Program-made: the position numbers and the translations under genes
Shown here: piece by piece, positions 11,077-19,786 of the stretch
Numbering within the stretch: position 1 is the first letter of the stretch
How the letters are laid out: each line of letters starts with the position of its first letter
From: Rhodanobacter sp. DHG33
GTDB lineage: Bacteria; Pseudomonadota; Gammaproteobacteria; Xanthomonadales; Rhodanobacteraceae
NCBI RefSeq assembly: GCF_014843005.1
Contig: NZ_JACYXM010000001.1
Span: 434,001-498,000, forward strand
Direction of reading: 5' to 3'
Length of the DNA stretch: 64,000 nt
The notes under the pieces: model-generated
The model's input: the letters and a program-made list of their open reading frames with translations, nothing else
Databases searched by the model: none
What the model was told of the DNA's origin: nothing

Positions 11077-11333
11077 GCGCCGGGCTCCTGACTCATGAGG
11101 TGGCGGTACTTGAGTTCGAGCGCGTCGCGCGACTCGGTGTGCGCAGGGTCGACGATGATGCATTCGACCGGGCACACCTCGATGCATTGGGGTTCGTCAT
11201 GGTGACCGACGCATTCCGTGCACAGCGCGGGGTCGATCACGTAGAACTCCTCGCCCAGCGAGATCGCCTTGTTCGGGCAGACGGGTTCGCAGACGTCGCA
11301 GTTGACGCAGGTATCGAGGATCTTGAGAGACAT
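11073..11333 (-). CDS. yfhL: YfhL-type 2[4Fe-4S] ferredoxin
   Basis: An 86-residue electron carrier with two iron-sulfur clusters. The cysteines are C9-x2-C12-x2-C15-x3-C19 and C38-x2-C41-x8-C50-x3-C54, with an extra C58; the insertion between the second and third ligands of cluster II is typical of the Alvin/YfhL group. The start at MSLKILDTCV is preferred over an in-frame ATG 11 codons earlier because family members begin here. It sits next to coaD in many gammaproteobacteria, as here. It overlaps ggt by four bases. Confidence 0.93.
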   Translation of the reverse strand: MSLKILDTCVNCDVCEPVCPNKAISLGEEFYVIDPALCTECVGHHDEPQCIEVCPVECIIVDPAHTESRDALELKYRHLMSQEPGA

Positions 11334-11396
11334 CGTTTCACGCGGCGCGGCGTGCGGCGAAGGCATGGCGCCTCCGTCGCACGGCCGGCCGTTCGA

Positions 11397-12477
<1,081 letters not shown>

Positions 12478-13038
12478 CTAGCTTAACGGAAGCGCACGCC
12501 GATAGAGCGCAAAGCGCACCTCGCCGGCATGGCCCTCGCGGTGCAGCGACCAGCTCGCCGGCAGGGTTGGCGCCACATCGCGCGGCGACTCCACATAGAC
12601 CCACGCCTGGGCGGCCAGCCAACCGCCCTGCTCCAGGCCCTGCGCCAAGGCGCCCCACAAGTTGAGCGCGAACGGCGGATCGAGGAAAGCCAGGTCGAAC
12701 GGACGCGCCGTGCCGCGCAGGAACCCCTGCGCATCCGTCGCCGCCACCTCGCCACCCATGGCCTTCAGCCGCCGCAGGTTGTCGCGCACTGCCCGCGCCG
12801 CCCGCGCTTCCGGCTCGACGAAGCAGGCGGACGCCGCGCCGCGCGACAGCGCCTCGATGCCCAGCGCGCCCGTGCCGGCGCACAGGTCCAACACGCGCGC
12901 GCCCTCGATCATCGGCGCCAGCCAGTTGAACAGCGTTTCGCGCACCCGCTCCGGCGTGGGCCGCAGGCCCGGCAGCCCGGGGACATCCAGCCGCGAGTTG
13001 CGCAGGCTGCCGCCGACGATGCGGATACGGCCGCTCAC
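12478..13038 (-). CDS. rsmD: 16S rRNA (guanine966-N2)-methyltransferase
   Basis: An S-adenosylmethionine-dependent methyltransferase that modifies G966 of 16S rRNA. The 186-residue protein has the RsmD N-terminus RIVGGSLRNSRL, RPTPERVRETLFNWL, SAM-binding DLCAGTGALGIEALSRGA (51-68) and catalytic DPPF (120-123). The start is GTG at 13038. It is divergent from ftsY across 77 bases, a conserved arrangement, and leads the coaD-lipoprotein-ferredoxin-ggt run. Confidence 0.95.
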   Translation of the reverse strand: MSGRIRIVGGSLRNSRLDVPGLPGLRPTPERVRETLFNWLAPMIEGARVLDLCAGTGALGIEALSRGAASACFVEPEARAARAVRDNLRRLKAMGGEVAATDAQGFLRGTARPFDLAFLDPPFALNLWGALAQGLEQGGWLAAQAWVYVESPRDVAPTLPASWSLHREGHAGEVRFALYRRALPLS

Positions 13039-13115
13039 GCGGCCTGCCCCGGCTCAGCGGCCGGTACGGATGGGGGTGTTAGCATGCCGCCCATTGTCTT
13101 TGAATCGCCCCCGCA

Positions 13116-14177
13116 ATGCTCAATTTCTGGAAGAAGAAACCCGCCGAAACCCCGCCTGTCGCCGCGCCCGAAGCGCCGGCGGCGGACGCTCCCCCGGAAG
13201 CCGCCGCCCCGATCGAAGCGCCTGCCGAAATCGCCGCCAGCGAACCGGCCGAAGCCGCTTCGGCCAAGCGCAGCTGGCGCGAGCGTCTTGCCGGGAGCGC
13301 ACTGGGCCGCGGCCTGGGCTCGCTGTTCAACCGCAATCCCCAGCTCGACGACGACCTGCTCGACGAACTGGAAACCACGCTGATCACCGCCGACGTGGGC
13401 GTGGAAGCCAGCACCGCGCTGGTGGAAGACCTGCGCAGGCGCATGCACAAGCGCGAGTTCGCCGACGCCGCCGAGTTGCGCAACGCACTGCGCGAGGCAC
13501 TGGTGGCGCTGCTCAAGCCGGTGCAGCAGCCGCTGGATCCTTCCGGCCGCAAACCCTTCGTGGTGCTCACCGTGGGCATCAACGGCGTGGGCAAGACCAC
13601 GACCATCGGCAAACTCGCACGCAGGTGGCGCGACGAAGGCCGCAACGTGCTGTTGGCCGCGGGCGACACTTTCCGCGCCGCTGCCGTGGAGCAGCTCAAG
13701 ACCTGGGGCGAGCGCAATGCCGTGCCGGTGATCTCGCAGGGCCAGGACGCCGACGCCGCCAGCGTGATCTTCGACGCGCTGCAGGCGGCGCGTTCGCGCG
13801 GCGCCGACGTGCTGGTCGCCGATACCGCCGGCCGCCTGCACACCCAGGGCGGCCTGATGGACGAGCTGGGCAAGATCGCCCGCGTGCTGAAGAAGCTCGA
13901 CCCCGAGGCGCCGCACGAGGTGCTGATGGTGATCGACGGCACCACCGGCCAGAACGCGGTGAACCAGGTTCGCCAGTTCCGCCAGATCGTCGGCGTCACC
14001 GGCCTGGTGGTCACCAAGCTCGATGGCACCGCCAAGGGTGGCGTGGTGTTCGCGCTGGCGCGCGAGTTCGGCCTGCCGATCCGCTTCGTGGGCCTGGGCG
14101 AAACCGCCACCGACCTGCGGACCTTCGATGCCGCCGCCTTCGTCGACGGCCTGCTGCCCGCGGCCGGCCATGGTTGA
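13116..14177 (+). CDS. ftsY: Signal recognition particle receptor FtsY
   Basis: The GTPase docks ribosome-SRP complexes at the inner membrane for cotranslational insertion. The 353 residues start with MLNFWKKK and an Ala/Pro/Glu-rich acidic A domain (to about 55), then the helical N domain. The G domain has GINGVGKTT (154-162), DTAGR near 235 and TKLDGTAKGG near 300, ending in the family-typical GLGETATDLRTFDAAAFVDGLL. The acidic A domain is shorter than in E. coli. The downstream AsmA-like gene begins 12 bases later. Confidence 0.97.
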   Translation: MLNFWKKKPAETPPVAAPEAPAADAPPEAAAPIEAPAEIAASEPAEAASAKRSWRERLAGSALGRGLGSLFNRNPQLDDDLLDELETTLITADVGVEASTALVEDLRRRMHKREFADAAELRNALREALVALLKPVQQPLDPSGRKPFVVLTVGINGVGKTTTIGKLARRWRDEGRNVLLAAGDTFRAAAVEQLKTWGERNAVPVISQGQDADAASVIFDALQAARSRGADVLVADTAGRLHTQGGLMDELGKIARVLKKLDPEAPHEVLMVIDGTTGQNAVNQVRQFRQIVGVTGLVVTKLDGTAKGGVVFALAREFGLPIRFVGLGETATDLRTFDAAAFVDGLLPAAGHG

Positions 14178-14189
14178 CGCGGAGCCGAC

Positions 14190-15266
14190 GTGACACGCGG
14201 ACTGCGCCGCCTGCTGGTGGCCGCGAGCGCGCTGGCGCTCGTCGTGCTGTCGGCCATGGCCGTCTCGGTCTACCTGCTGCTGCAGCCCGACCGCTTCACC
14301 GTGATGCTGCAGCAGCAGGCACATGAAGCCGGCCTCGAACTGAGCCTGGGCAGCCCTGCCAGTCCGACCGTGTTTCCGCGTCCCGCACTGGAACTGCGCG
14401 GCATCACGCTGATTGCCGAAGGCTCGGACGACCCCATCCTGCTGGCCTCGCGTGGCCGCCTGGTGCTGCCGTGGAGCACCCTGCTCGGCGGCCCCGTCGC
14501 CATCACGCAGATGGAAGTCGACGAACCGCGCGTGGACCTGGCCGCCCTGCAGAACTGGCTGGCCGCCCAGCCGTCGCAGCCGGCGGATGCCGCCCCGGCG
14601 ATTCCACGCATCGACACCGGCATCCGCATCACGCGCGGCAGCGTGGTGCACGGCGACCAGTCGCTGCTCAACAACGTCACGCTGACCGTGGGCACGCTGG
14701 TGCCCGATCGCCAGTTCCCGCTCGACATGTCGGCCGTCACGGCCACCGGCACGCCGCTGCAGTTGCGGCTCACCGCCACGCCGCACATGCAGGGCAACAC
14801 GCTGCAGTTGAACGACGTCCAGCTGCACCTGTCGCAAGGCGGCGACAGCACGCTTGCGCTGCGCGGCGATGCCCGCTGGCGCGGCGCGGCCAACGCGGAA
14901 GCCCAACTCGGCGGCAAACTCGACCAGGCCGACGCCGGCAGCCACGACATCACGCTCACGCTCACGCCCGCCGACCAGACCAATCCGCTGCTGCTGCACC
15001 TCAAGCTGGACGGCCAGGACAACCACGCCGACCTGAGCCTGCCGCCGCTGGCATTGGCGCACTGGTGGGGCACGCTGAATACACCGCCCGACCCGCAGAC
15101 GGCATCCCAACCCGAACTCCCGCCCGGCAACGGTACGTTGCGCGTGTCCAAGCTGCAGATCGGCAGCCTGGGCATCACCGGCCTCAGCGTGCAGACCGGC
15201 GCCAGCGCCCCCGCCGCGGCCGGCACCGCGGCGATCAAGCCCGACGCCGACGGCACCGCCAAGTGA
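14190..15266 (+). CDS. AsmA-like envelope protein
   Basis: The 358-residue protein has one N-terminal membrane segment (about residues 7-32) followed by a periplasmic AsmA-type domain: LGSPASPTVFPRPALELRGI, LPWSTLLGGPVAITQMEVDEPRVDL and later repeated beta-rich segments. AsmA proteins are long envelope proteins linked to outer-membrane assembly or lipid transfer; this one is shorter than the 600-plus residues of E. coli AsmA, so it is a reduced member. The start is GTG with overlapping context to ftsY; the stop overlaps the mutY GTG (GTGA). It is part of the ftsY-asmA-mutY-yggX operon. Confidence 0.82.
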   Translation: MTRGLRRLLVAASALALVVLSAMAVSVYLLLQPDRFTVMLQQQAHEAGLELSLGSPASPTVFPRPALELRGITLIAEGSDDPILLASRGRLVLPWSTLLGGPVAITQMEVDEPRVDLAALQNWLAAQPSQPADAAPAIPRIDTGIRITRGSVVHGDQSLLNNVTLTVGTLVPDRQFPLDMSAVTATGTPLQLRLTATPHMQGNTLQLNDVQLHLSQGGDSTLALRGDARWRGAANAEAQLGGKLDQADAGSHDITLTLTPADQTNPLLLHLKLDGQDNHADLSLPPLALAHWWGTLNTPPDPQTASQPELPPGNGTLRVSKLQIGSLGITGLSVQTGASAPAAAGTAAIKPDADGTAK

Positions 15267-16324
15267 ACCGCTTCGCCGATGCGCTGCTGGCCTGGTTCGA
15301 CGACCATGGCCGCCACGACCTGCCCTGGCAGGCCACGCTGGACCATGGCCAACGCGACGCCTATCGCGTGTGGTTGTCCGAGATCATGCTGCAGCAGACG
15401 CAGGTGGTCACCGTGATCGGCTACTTCGAGCGCTTCGTCGCCGCGCTGCCCACCCTGCGCGACCTCGCCGCCGCGCCGGAAGACCAGGTGCTCGCGCTGT
15501 GGGCCGGCCTGGGCTACTACCGCCGTGCGCGTTTCCTGCATCGCGCCGCGCAACTCTGCGTGGAACGCCATGGCAGTGAACTGCCGCGCGATTTCGACGC
15601 ACTGGCCGCGCTGCCAGGCATCGGCCGCTCCACCGCAGGCGCGATACTCGCGCAGGCGCATGGCCTGTGCTTTCCCATCCTCGACGGCAACGTGAAACGC
15701 GTGCTGACGCGCTACCACGGCATCCACGGCCATCCCGGCGGGAGTGCGGTGGAAAAGCAGCTCTGGCAACACGCCGACGCACACACGCCAGCCCTGCGCG
15801 CAGCCGACTACACGCAAGCCATCATGGATCTGGGCGCCACCGTGTGCACGCGCGCCAGGCCGCGCTGCGAGGCGTGCCCGCTGGCTGCGGATTGCGTCGC
15901 CCTGCGCGATGGCCTCGTCGCGCAATTGCCATCGCCGAAGCCGGCGAAGGCCGCGCCCACGCGCGAAACCGTGATGCTGATACTGCGCGACACACTGGGC
16001 CGCGTACTGCTGGAACGGCGCGGCCTGCAAGGCGTATGGCCCGGCCTGTGGAGCCTGCCCGAAGCCGCCGGCATGACTGCCGCATGGCGGCACGCGCGGC
16101 AGCACGCACGCATCGACGATGCGCAGGCACTCGCACCTTTCGTACATGTGTTCAGCCATTACCGGCTGCGCATCGAACCCCTGTTGTTCGACGGTGCGAC
16201 AGCCGTGCCCGGCATCGCCGATAATTCCGGTCTGCGCTGGTGCGATGCCGGCGAACTCGCCGCGCTCGGCCTGCCCGCCCCCGTGCGCAAGCTGCTGCAG
16301 AATCTCGAAGGACCCGCCCCATGA
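15263..16324 (+). CDS. mutY: A/G-specific adenine glycosylase
   Basis: Removes adenine mispaired with 8-oxoguanine. The 353-residue enzyme has catalytic Glu40 in [10 protein letters not shown], the helix-hairpin-helix [12 protein letters not shown] (118-128), catalytic Asp141 in LDGNVKRV, and the iron-sulfur ligands C195-x6-C202-x2-C205-x5-C211. A C-terminal NUDIX-like domain ([20 protein letters not shown]) checks 8-oxoG. The start codon GTG overlaps the AsmA-like stop, and the TGA stop overlaps the yggX ATG. Confidence 0.97.
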   Translation: MNRFADALLAWFDDHGRHDLPWQATLDHGQRDAYRVWLSEIMLQQTQVVTVIGYFERFVAALPTLRDLAAAPEDQVLALWAGLGYYRRARFLHRAAQLCVERHGSELPRDFDALAALPGIGRSTAGAILAQAHGLCFPILDGNVKRVLTRYHGIHGHPGGSAVEKQLWQHADAHTPALRAADYTQAIMDLGATVCTRARPRCEACPLAADCVALRDGLVAQLPSPKPAKAAPTRETVMLILRDTLGRVLLERRGLQGVWPGLWSLPEAAGMTAAWRHARQHARIDDAQALAPFVHVFSHYRLRIEPLLFDGATAVPGIADNSGLRWCDAGELAALGLPAPVRKLLQNLEGPAP

Positions 16325-16599
16325 GCCGCATCATCCATTGCGCCAAACTCGGCATCGACGCCGAAGGCCTCGACTTCGCACCCTGGCCCGGCCCGCTGGG
16401 CCAGCGCATCTACGCCGGCATCAGCAAGCCGGCGTGGCAGCAATGGCTGGCACACCAGACCATGCTCATCAACGAAAACCGGCTCAACCCGCTGGATCCG
16501 AACGCGCGCAAATACCTCGCCGAACAGATGGAGAAATACCTGTTCGGCGGCGACGTGGACCAGGCCGTCGGCTACACCCTGCCCGGCTCCGAGTCTTGA
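16321..16599 (+). CDS. yggX: YggX, Fe(II) trafficking/oxidative damage protection protein
   Basis: The 92-residue protein protects iron-sulfur proteins from oxidation, probably in iron trafficking. Family features are the N-terminal IIHCAKLG with its single Cys, then PGPLGQRIY and [13 protein letters not shown]. The ATG overlaps the mutY stop (ATGA); mutY-yggX is a conserved pair in gammaproteobacteria and links to iron-sulfur MutY. Confidence 0.96.
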   Translation: MSRIIHCAKLGIDAEGLDFAPWPGPLGQRIYAGISKPAWQQWLAHQTMLINENRLNPLDPNARKYLAEQMEKYLFGGDVDQAVGYTLPGSES

Positions 16600-16682
16600 C
16601 GGCAAGCCGTGCATTCGGTCTAATGCACGGCTCCACGCGGTGCACGGCGCCCTTCACGGCCCATCCGCAGTGACCCAAATTC

Positions 16683-16758
16683 GGCCGGGTAGCTCAGTTG
16701 GTAGAGCAGGGGATTGAAAATCCCCGTGTCGGCGGTTCGATTCCGTCCCCGGCCACCA
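16683..16758 (+). tRNA. tRNA-Phe (GAA)
   Basis: A complete 76-base cloverleaf with encoded CCA. Acceptor GGCCGGG pairs with CCCGGCC, the D arm has GCTCAGTTGGTAGAGC, the anticodon stem GGGGA/TCCCC holds the loop TTGAAAA with anticodon GAA, and the T arm has GGTTCGATTCC. It reads in the same direction as yggX and is followed by a terminator. Confidence 0.97.
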
Positions 16759-16765
16759 TCGATTC

Positions 16766-16805
16766 CAACGAAAAAGCCCACTCGCTCGAGTGGGCTTTTT
16801 CGTTG
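16766..16805. terminator. Terminator after tRNA-Phe
   Basis: A near-perfect inverted repeat with core AAAAAGCCCACTC...GAGTGGGCTTTTT, extended by outer CAACG/CGTTG. It has both A and T tracts, so it can work on either strand. It begins 8 bases after the tRNA CCA. Confidence 0.92.
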
Positions 16806-17155
16806 ATGGCATCCTGCTTGCAGTACTGGCACAGCCATACCGCAGCCGTCGCGATTCTCGCGAAAACCATGGCACCGAGAACCCGTGTTTCCGCCGTGTG
16901 CGGCCTGCCGCACGCACCGCAAGGAAACATCATTCATCGTACTATTTGAAGCGCCAGATTCATGCGGATCTGGCGGCGTTCTGGGCGCCGATCAGGCGAT
17001 CAGATGCCCGACCCCCTCGGGGTGGCGATCAAGGGAAGCTTCTGCCGACGAACCATTCATCCTGGATGGTTAGCCGCTCGTGCCGCGCCTGCTTCCCCAA
17101 GGGGATTCTTGATTTCGAGCAAGAGTTGCTCTTTCACCAACTTGAGGAATTCATC
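16806..17155. other. 350-base gene-free stretch with one hairpin
   Basis: No convincing gene was found here; in-frame upstream extension of the repeat protein lacks coding character. It contains a hairpin CGCCAGAT (16952-16959), 8-base loop, ATCTGGCG (16968-16975), not followed by a T-run. A ribosome site CTTGAGGA lies at 17141-17148 just before the next gene. It is lower in GC than its neighbours by eye and follows a tRNA gene, a common integration position; no duplicated tRNA end was seen. Confidence 0.5.
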
Positions 17156-17941
17156 ATGCGCATGATCACCCGTGCAGTCTTCGCCGTGTCCATCGCCATC
17201 GCCACCGGCACCGCCCTGGCGGCCACGCCCGCCACCGGTCTCGGCCAGTCCTGGCCGAATGCAAGCGACGTCAGCACCAGCCCGAACTTCCATGTCTACG
17301 TATTTGCCCTTGGAGGCGTCAAATACATCCAGGTCAACGATCTGAACGGCAACGTGCTCGGCAGTGTAGGCACCGCCGGCGGCCAGTTCATCACGCTGCC
17401 GATCGGGCGTTATGCTCAACAGGTCGCCACGCCCAGCCAGCCGGCCGCCGTGACCACGGACGCCACACCCGCCGCCGCACCCGCCACGGTCTACAACGAC
17501 GGCACCACCGCGGTGACGGCCACGCCGATGACTGACGGCACCATGGCCCTCAGTGCCGCGGCAGCCAACCAGCCGTGCAACGACCCGGTCGACTGCAGCA
17601 TGAAGGGGGTTACCGGCCAGTCGAACGCCATCTCCGCCACTACGCCCGCCACGGTCTACAACAACCGCGCCACGGCGATGACGGCCGCACCGATGAGTGG
17701 TGGCACCATGACCCCCGCGGCAACCAGCCAGCCGTGCGACGACCCGGTCGACTGCAGCATGAAGGGGGTTACCGGCCAGTCGAACGCCGCCTCCGCCGCT
17801 GCGCCCGCCACGGTCTACAACAACCGCTCCACGGCGGTGACGGCCGCGCCGATGACTGGTGGCACCATGACCCCCGCGGCAGCCAGCCAGCCGTGCGACG
17901 ACCCGGTCGACTGCAGCATGAAGGGCATCACCGGCCAGTAA
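17156..17941 (+). CDS. Secreted protein with tandem Cys-containing repeats
   Basis: I recognise no function. The 261-residue product has a signal peptide (MRMITRAVFAVSIAIATGTA, cleavage after ALA). A short globular domain follows (about 23-88: GLGQSWPNASDVSTS, HVYVFALGGVKYIQVNDLNG), of a type I have seen in Xanthomonadales hypothetical proteins. Then come three tandem repeats of about 55, 53 and 45 residues, each with PATVYN near its start, then TAxPM, GTM, and a PCxDPVDCSMKG block with two cysteines, ending in GxTGQ. The DNA of this block is nearly identical in all three, which points to recent duplication. The start has CTTGAGGA upstream. It is convergent with the MASE1 gene across a shared terminator. 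Confidence 0.8.
   Translation: MRMITRAVFAVSIAIATGTALAATPATGLGQSWPNASDVSTSPNFHVYVFALGGVKYIQVNDLNGNVLGSVGTAGGQFITLPIGRYAQQVATPSQPAAVTTDATPAAAPATVYNDGTTAVTATPMTDGTMALSAAAANQPCNDPVDCSMKGVTGQSNAISATTPATVYNNRATAMTAAPMSGGTMTPAATSQPCDDPVDCSMKGVTGQSNAASAAAPATVYNNRSTAVTAAPMTGGTMTPAAASQPCDDPVDCSMKGITGQ
17480..17941 (+). repeat. Three tandem direct repeats, 165/159/138 bases
   Basis: Units begin at 17480, 17645 and 17804, each opening with CCCGCCACGGTCTACAAC. A 27-base stretch near each end, beginning CGACCCGGTCGACTGCAG, is identical in all three copies. The third unit ends at the stop codon. Lengths are multiples of three, so the copies stay in frame. Confidence 0.9.
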
Positions 17942-17950
17942 GGTTCGCAG

Positions 17951-17977
17951 CCACCCCCGCGTCAATCGCGGGGGTGG
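17951..17977. terminator. Shared bidirectional terminator hairpin
   Basis: CCACCCCCGCG, loop TCAAT, CGCGGGGGTGG: an 11-base perfect GC-rich stem between two convergent genes. It overlaps the last codons and stop of the MASE1 gene. T-runs are weak. Confidence 0.75.
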
Positions 17978-19557
17978 TTCGGCTCCAGGAACGAAACCAG
18001 CATCCGCCAGCCGTCGTGGATGACGCGTTCGCGCACCTGGCCGTCAAACGTGGCGGCACGATCCTCGATCGCCTTGCGACCCAGCCCGGTGGTGCTGATC
18101 CGCAGGCGCTGCCGCAACGCCAGCCAGTCGACATGCATCGTCCGCTCCAGGTTCCGCCGGGCGTCGATCATCACCACTACCCAGGGACGTCCCCGGGCGC
18201 CGCAGCGGACCTTCACTAGGACATCCGAAGGCTCATGCTTGATGCAAGCCTCCGCGACGGCCTCGCACACCACGCGGTAAACCGCCAGATTCATGGTCTG
18301 CGAGAGAACGCTCGCCGGCCCTCGCAAATCGCACCAGTACTTGATGCCGCCCTCGTGGAGCGTCCGCGCCAGCGCGCCCTGGCTCAAAGCCCCGGCCAGG
18401 CCGCGCTCGTGCAGCATGGAAGGATCCAGACTGTCCGTCAGCAGAAAAAGCTGTTCCTGGGCCTGTTCGACGTCCCGGCGGTAGCCCGAACCGTCCACCA
18501 CGTGCAGCGTCTGACGCTCCTTCTTGGGCATCTTGTTGAAGATGCCATGCGAGAGGCTGCGGAATTGATTCAAGGCCTGCGCCGTGATCTGCAGCTGGGC
18601 CTCGCCCAGGGCCGCATTGCGCTGCGCCAGCGCCATGGCCATGCGCGAATCGAAACGCTCCTGCTCGACCCACCGGTTCAGGGCAGCCATGCGCGCGCCC
18701 ACCAGCAGCATGGTCGAAACGGCCATGGCCACCAGGGTCTCGGCCTGCATGGTGATGCGGTCGTTGGTGGCGGGCATCAACGTCACGATGCCCAGGCTGG
18801 CCAGGGTGCCGGCCACCGCCGCCCCCTGCCAACCGTACCGGAACGCCATGAAGATCACCGGCACGAACATGGCCATCTGTGCCATGGCGCGGATCTGGGG
18901 ATCGCGCAGGCCCAGCCAGACCAGGAATGCCACGAGCGGGAGCACTCCCAACATGCTCTCCAGCAGGAAGCGGCTTCCCAGCAGCCCATGCAGCCAGTGC
19001 CGCCACCGGAAGTTGGCGGCCGCGAAGCTCTGGTAGATCACCAGTGCAATGGGCGCCACCGTGAGCACGCCCATGAAGTTGCCCAGCACCATGCGTGCCG
19101 TCACCTCGCCGTAGTGAATGACATAGCCCGGCGGGAGCGACGCGAACTGCAGTTCGACGATCGTTTCGACCGTCGAAATGATGGCAATGATCAACGCGCA
19201 CAGGACGAAGGCCGGCATGTTGACCGTCCCTTTGGACGGGAACAGCTGCCGGTGCTCCCGGAACCACCACACCACGGGAGCCTCGTAAGCCAGCGAGGGA
19301 ATCGTGTTGAGCAAGGCCCAGCACGCCCCGTATCGATCGAAGCAGGTGTAGCTGATGAAGGCCAGGCGCCCGGTATCCGCAATGAACAGCGCCGGCCAGT
19401 AGCGGTACGGCACGAGCATCAACACCGCGAGGTGAAGCCCGGTCAGGATGAACCAGTGTTGGACTGAAACCGCGCGAAACAGGTACAGCGCCCCCAGGTA
19501 GGCACCGCCTACCAGAGCTTGCCGCAACATGGTCCCCAACCATGACCCACCGCGCAT
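17962..19557 (-). CDS. MASE1 membrane sensor with degenerate histidine-kinase-like C-terminus
   Basis: The 531-residue protein has an N-terminal block of eight or so membrane helices (about residues 10-300) that matches the MASE1 sensory domain in arrangement (HWFILTGLHLAVLMLVPYRYWPALFIADTGR, shortened here to its start HWFILTGLHLAVL). A coiled stretch (ALAQRNAALGEAQLQITAQ) follows. The C-terminal part resembles a NarX-class kinase: DSLDPSMLHERGLAGAL and NLAVYRVVCEAVAEACIKH, where an N-box would lie. I see no G-box (DxGxG) and the usual N-box Asn is absent, so ATP binding is doubtful. The start at 19557 was chosen over one 17 codons upstream because GGGGGGAG lies 5-7 bases before it. No response regulator gene is adjacent. 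Confidence 0.8.
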   Translation of the reverse strand: MRGGSWLGTMLRQALVGGAYLGALYLFRAVSVQHWFILTGLHLAVLMLVPYRYWPALFIADTGRLAFISYTCFDRYGACWALLNTIPSLAYEAPVVWWFREHRQLFPSKGTVNMPAFVLCALIIAIISTVETIVELQFASLPPGYVIHYGEVTARMVLGNFMGVLTVAPIALVIYQSFAAANFRWRHWLHGLLGSRFLLESMLGVLPLVAFLVWLGLRDPQIRAMAQMAMFVPVIFMAFRYGWQGAAVAGTLASLGIVTLMPATNDRITMQAETLVAMAVSTMLLVGARMAALNRWVEQERFDSRMAMALAQRNAALGEAQLQITAQALNQFRSLSHGIFNKMPKKERQTLHVVDGSGYRRDVEQAQEQLFLLTDSLDPSMLHERGLAGALSQGALARTLHEGGIKYWCDLRGPASVLSQTMNLAVYRVVCEAVAEACIKHEPSDVLVKVRCGARGRPWVVVMIDARRNLERTMHVDWLALRQRLRISTTGLGRKAIEDRAATFDGQVRERVIHDGWRMLVSFLEPNHPRD

Positions 19558-19786
19558 GACGCTCCCCCCAAAAGCTAGATCACACAGCCGCCTCTGCAAG
19601 ACAGACACGAAACAGTCACCTGTAATCGTAGCCTGAAAATCGCGGCGCTGGGTTACGGCCTGCTCCCGGGCGAACCCGGGCTTGTGACACTGTGAGGTAC
19701 CTCACGTGTCAGATTGGGCGTGGAGGGATGGATCGAAATTCTTTACGCGAGCGCCTGTTGGCGGAAATGCCGCGCAAACCGGACGC
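19558..19786. promoter_or_regulatory. Upstream region of MASE1 gene with long palindrome (19685-19711)
   Basis: TGACAC-T-GTGAGGTACCTCAC-GTGTCA: the central 14 bases are a perfect palindrome and the outer six pair as well, with one unpaired T. There is no loop and no T-run, so it looks more like a dimer-protein binding site than a terminator. It is 128 bases upstream of the MASE1 start and also downstream of the barrel gene. No regulator is assigned. Confidence 0.55.

Noticed and set aside
16790..17155. Upstream in-frame extension of the repeat protein
   Set aside because: It would begin inside the tRNA terminator and hide the signal peptide; CTTGAGGA sets the start at 17156.
17480..17941. 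CRISPR-like periodic repeats
   Set aside because: Units are 138-165 bases, in frame and coding, with no short spacer pattern; they are protein repeats.
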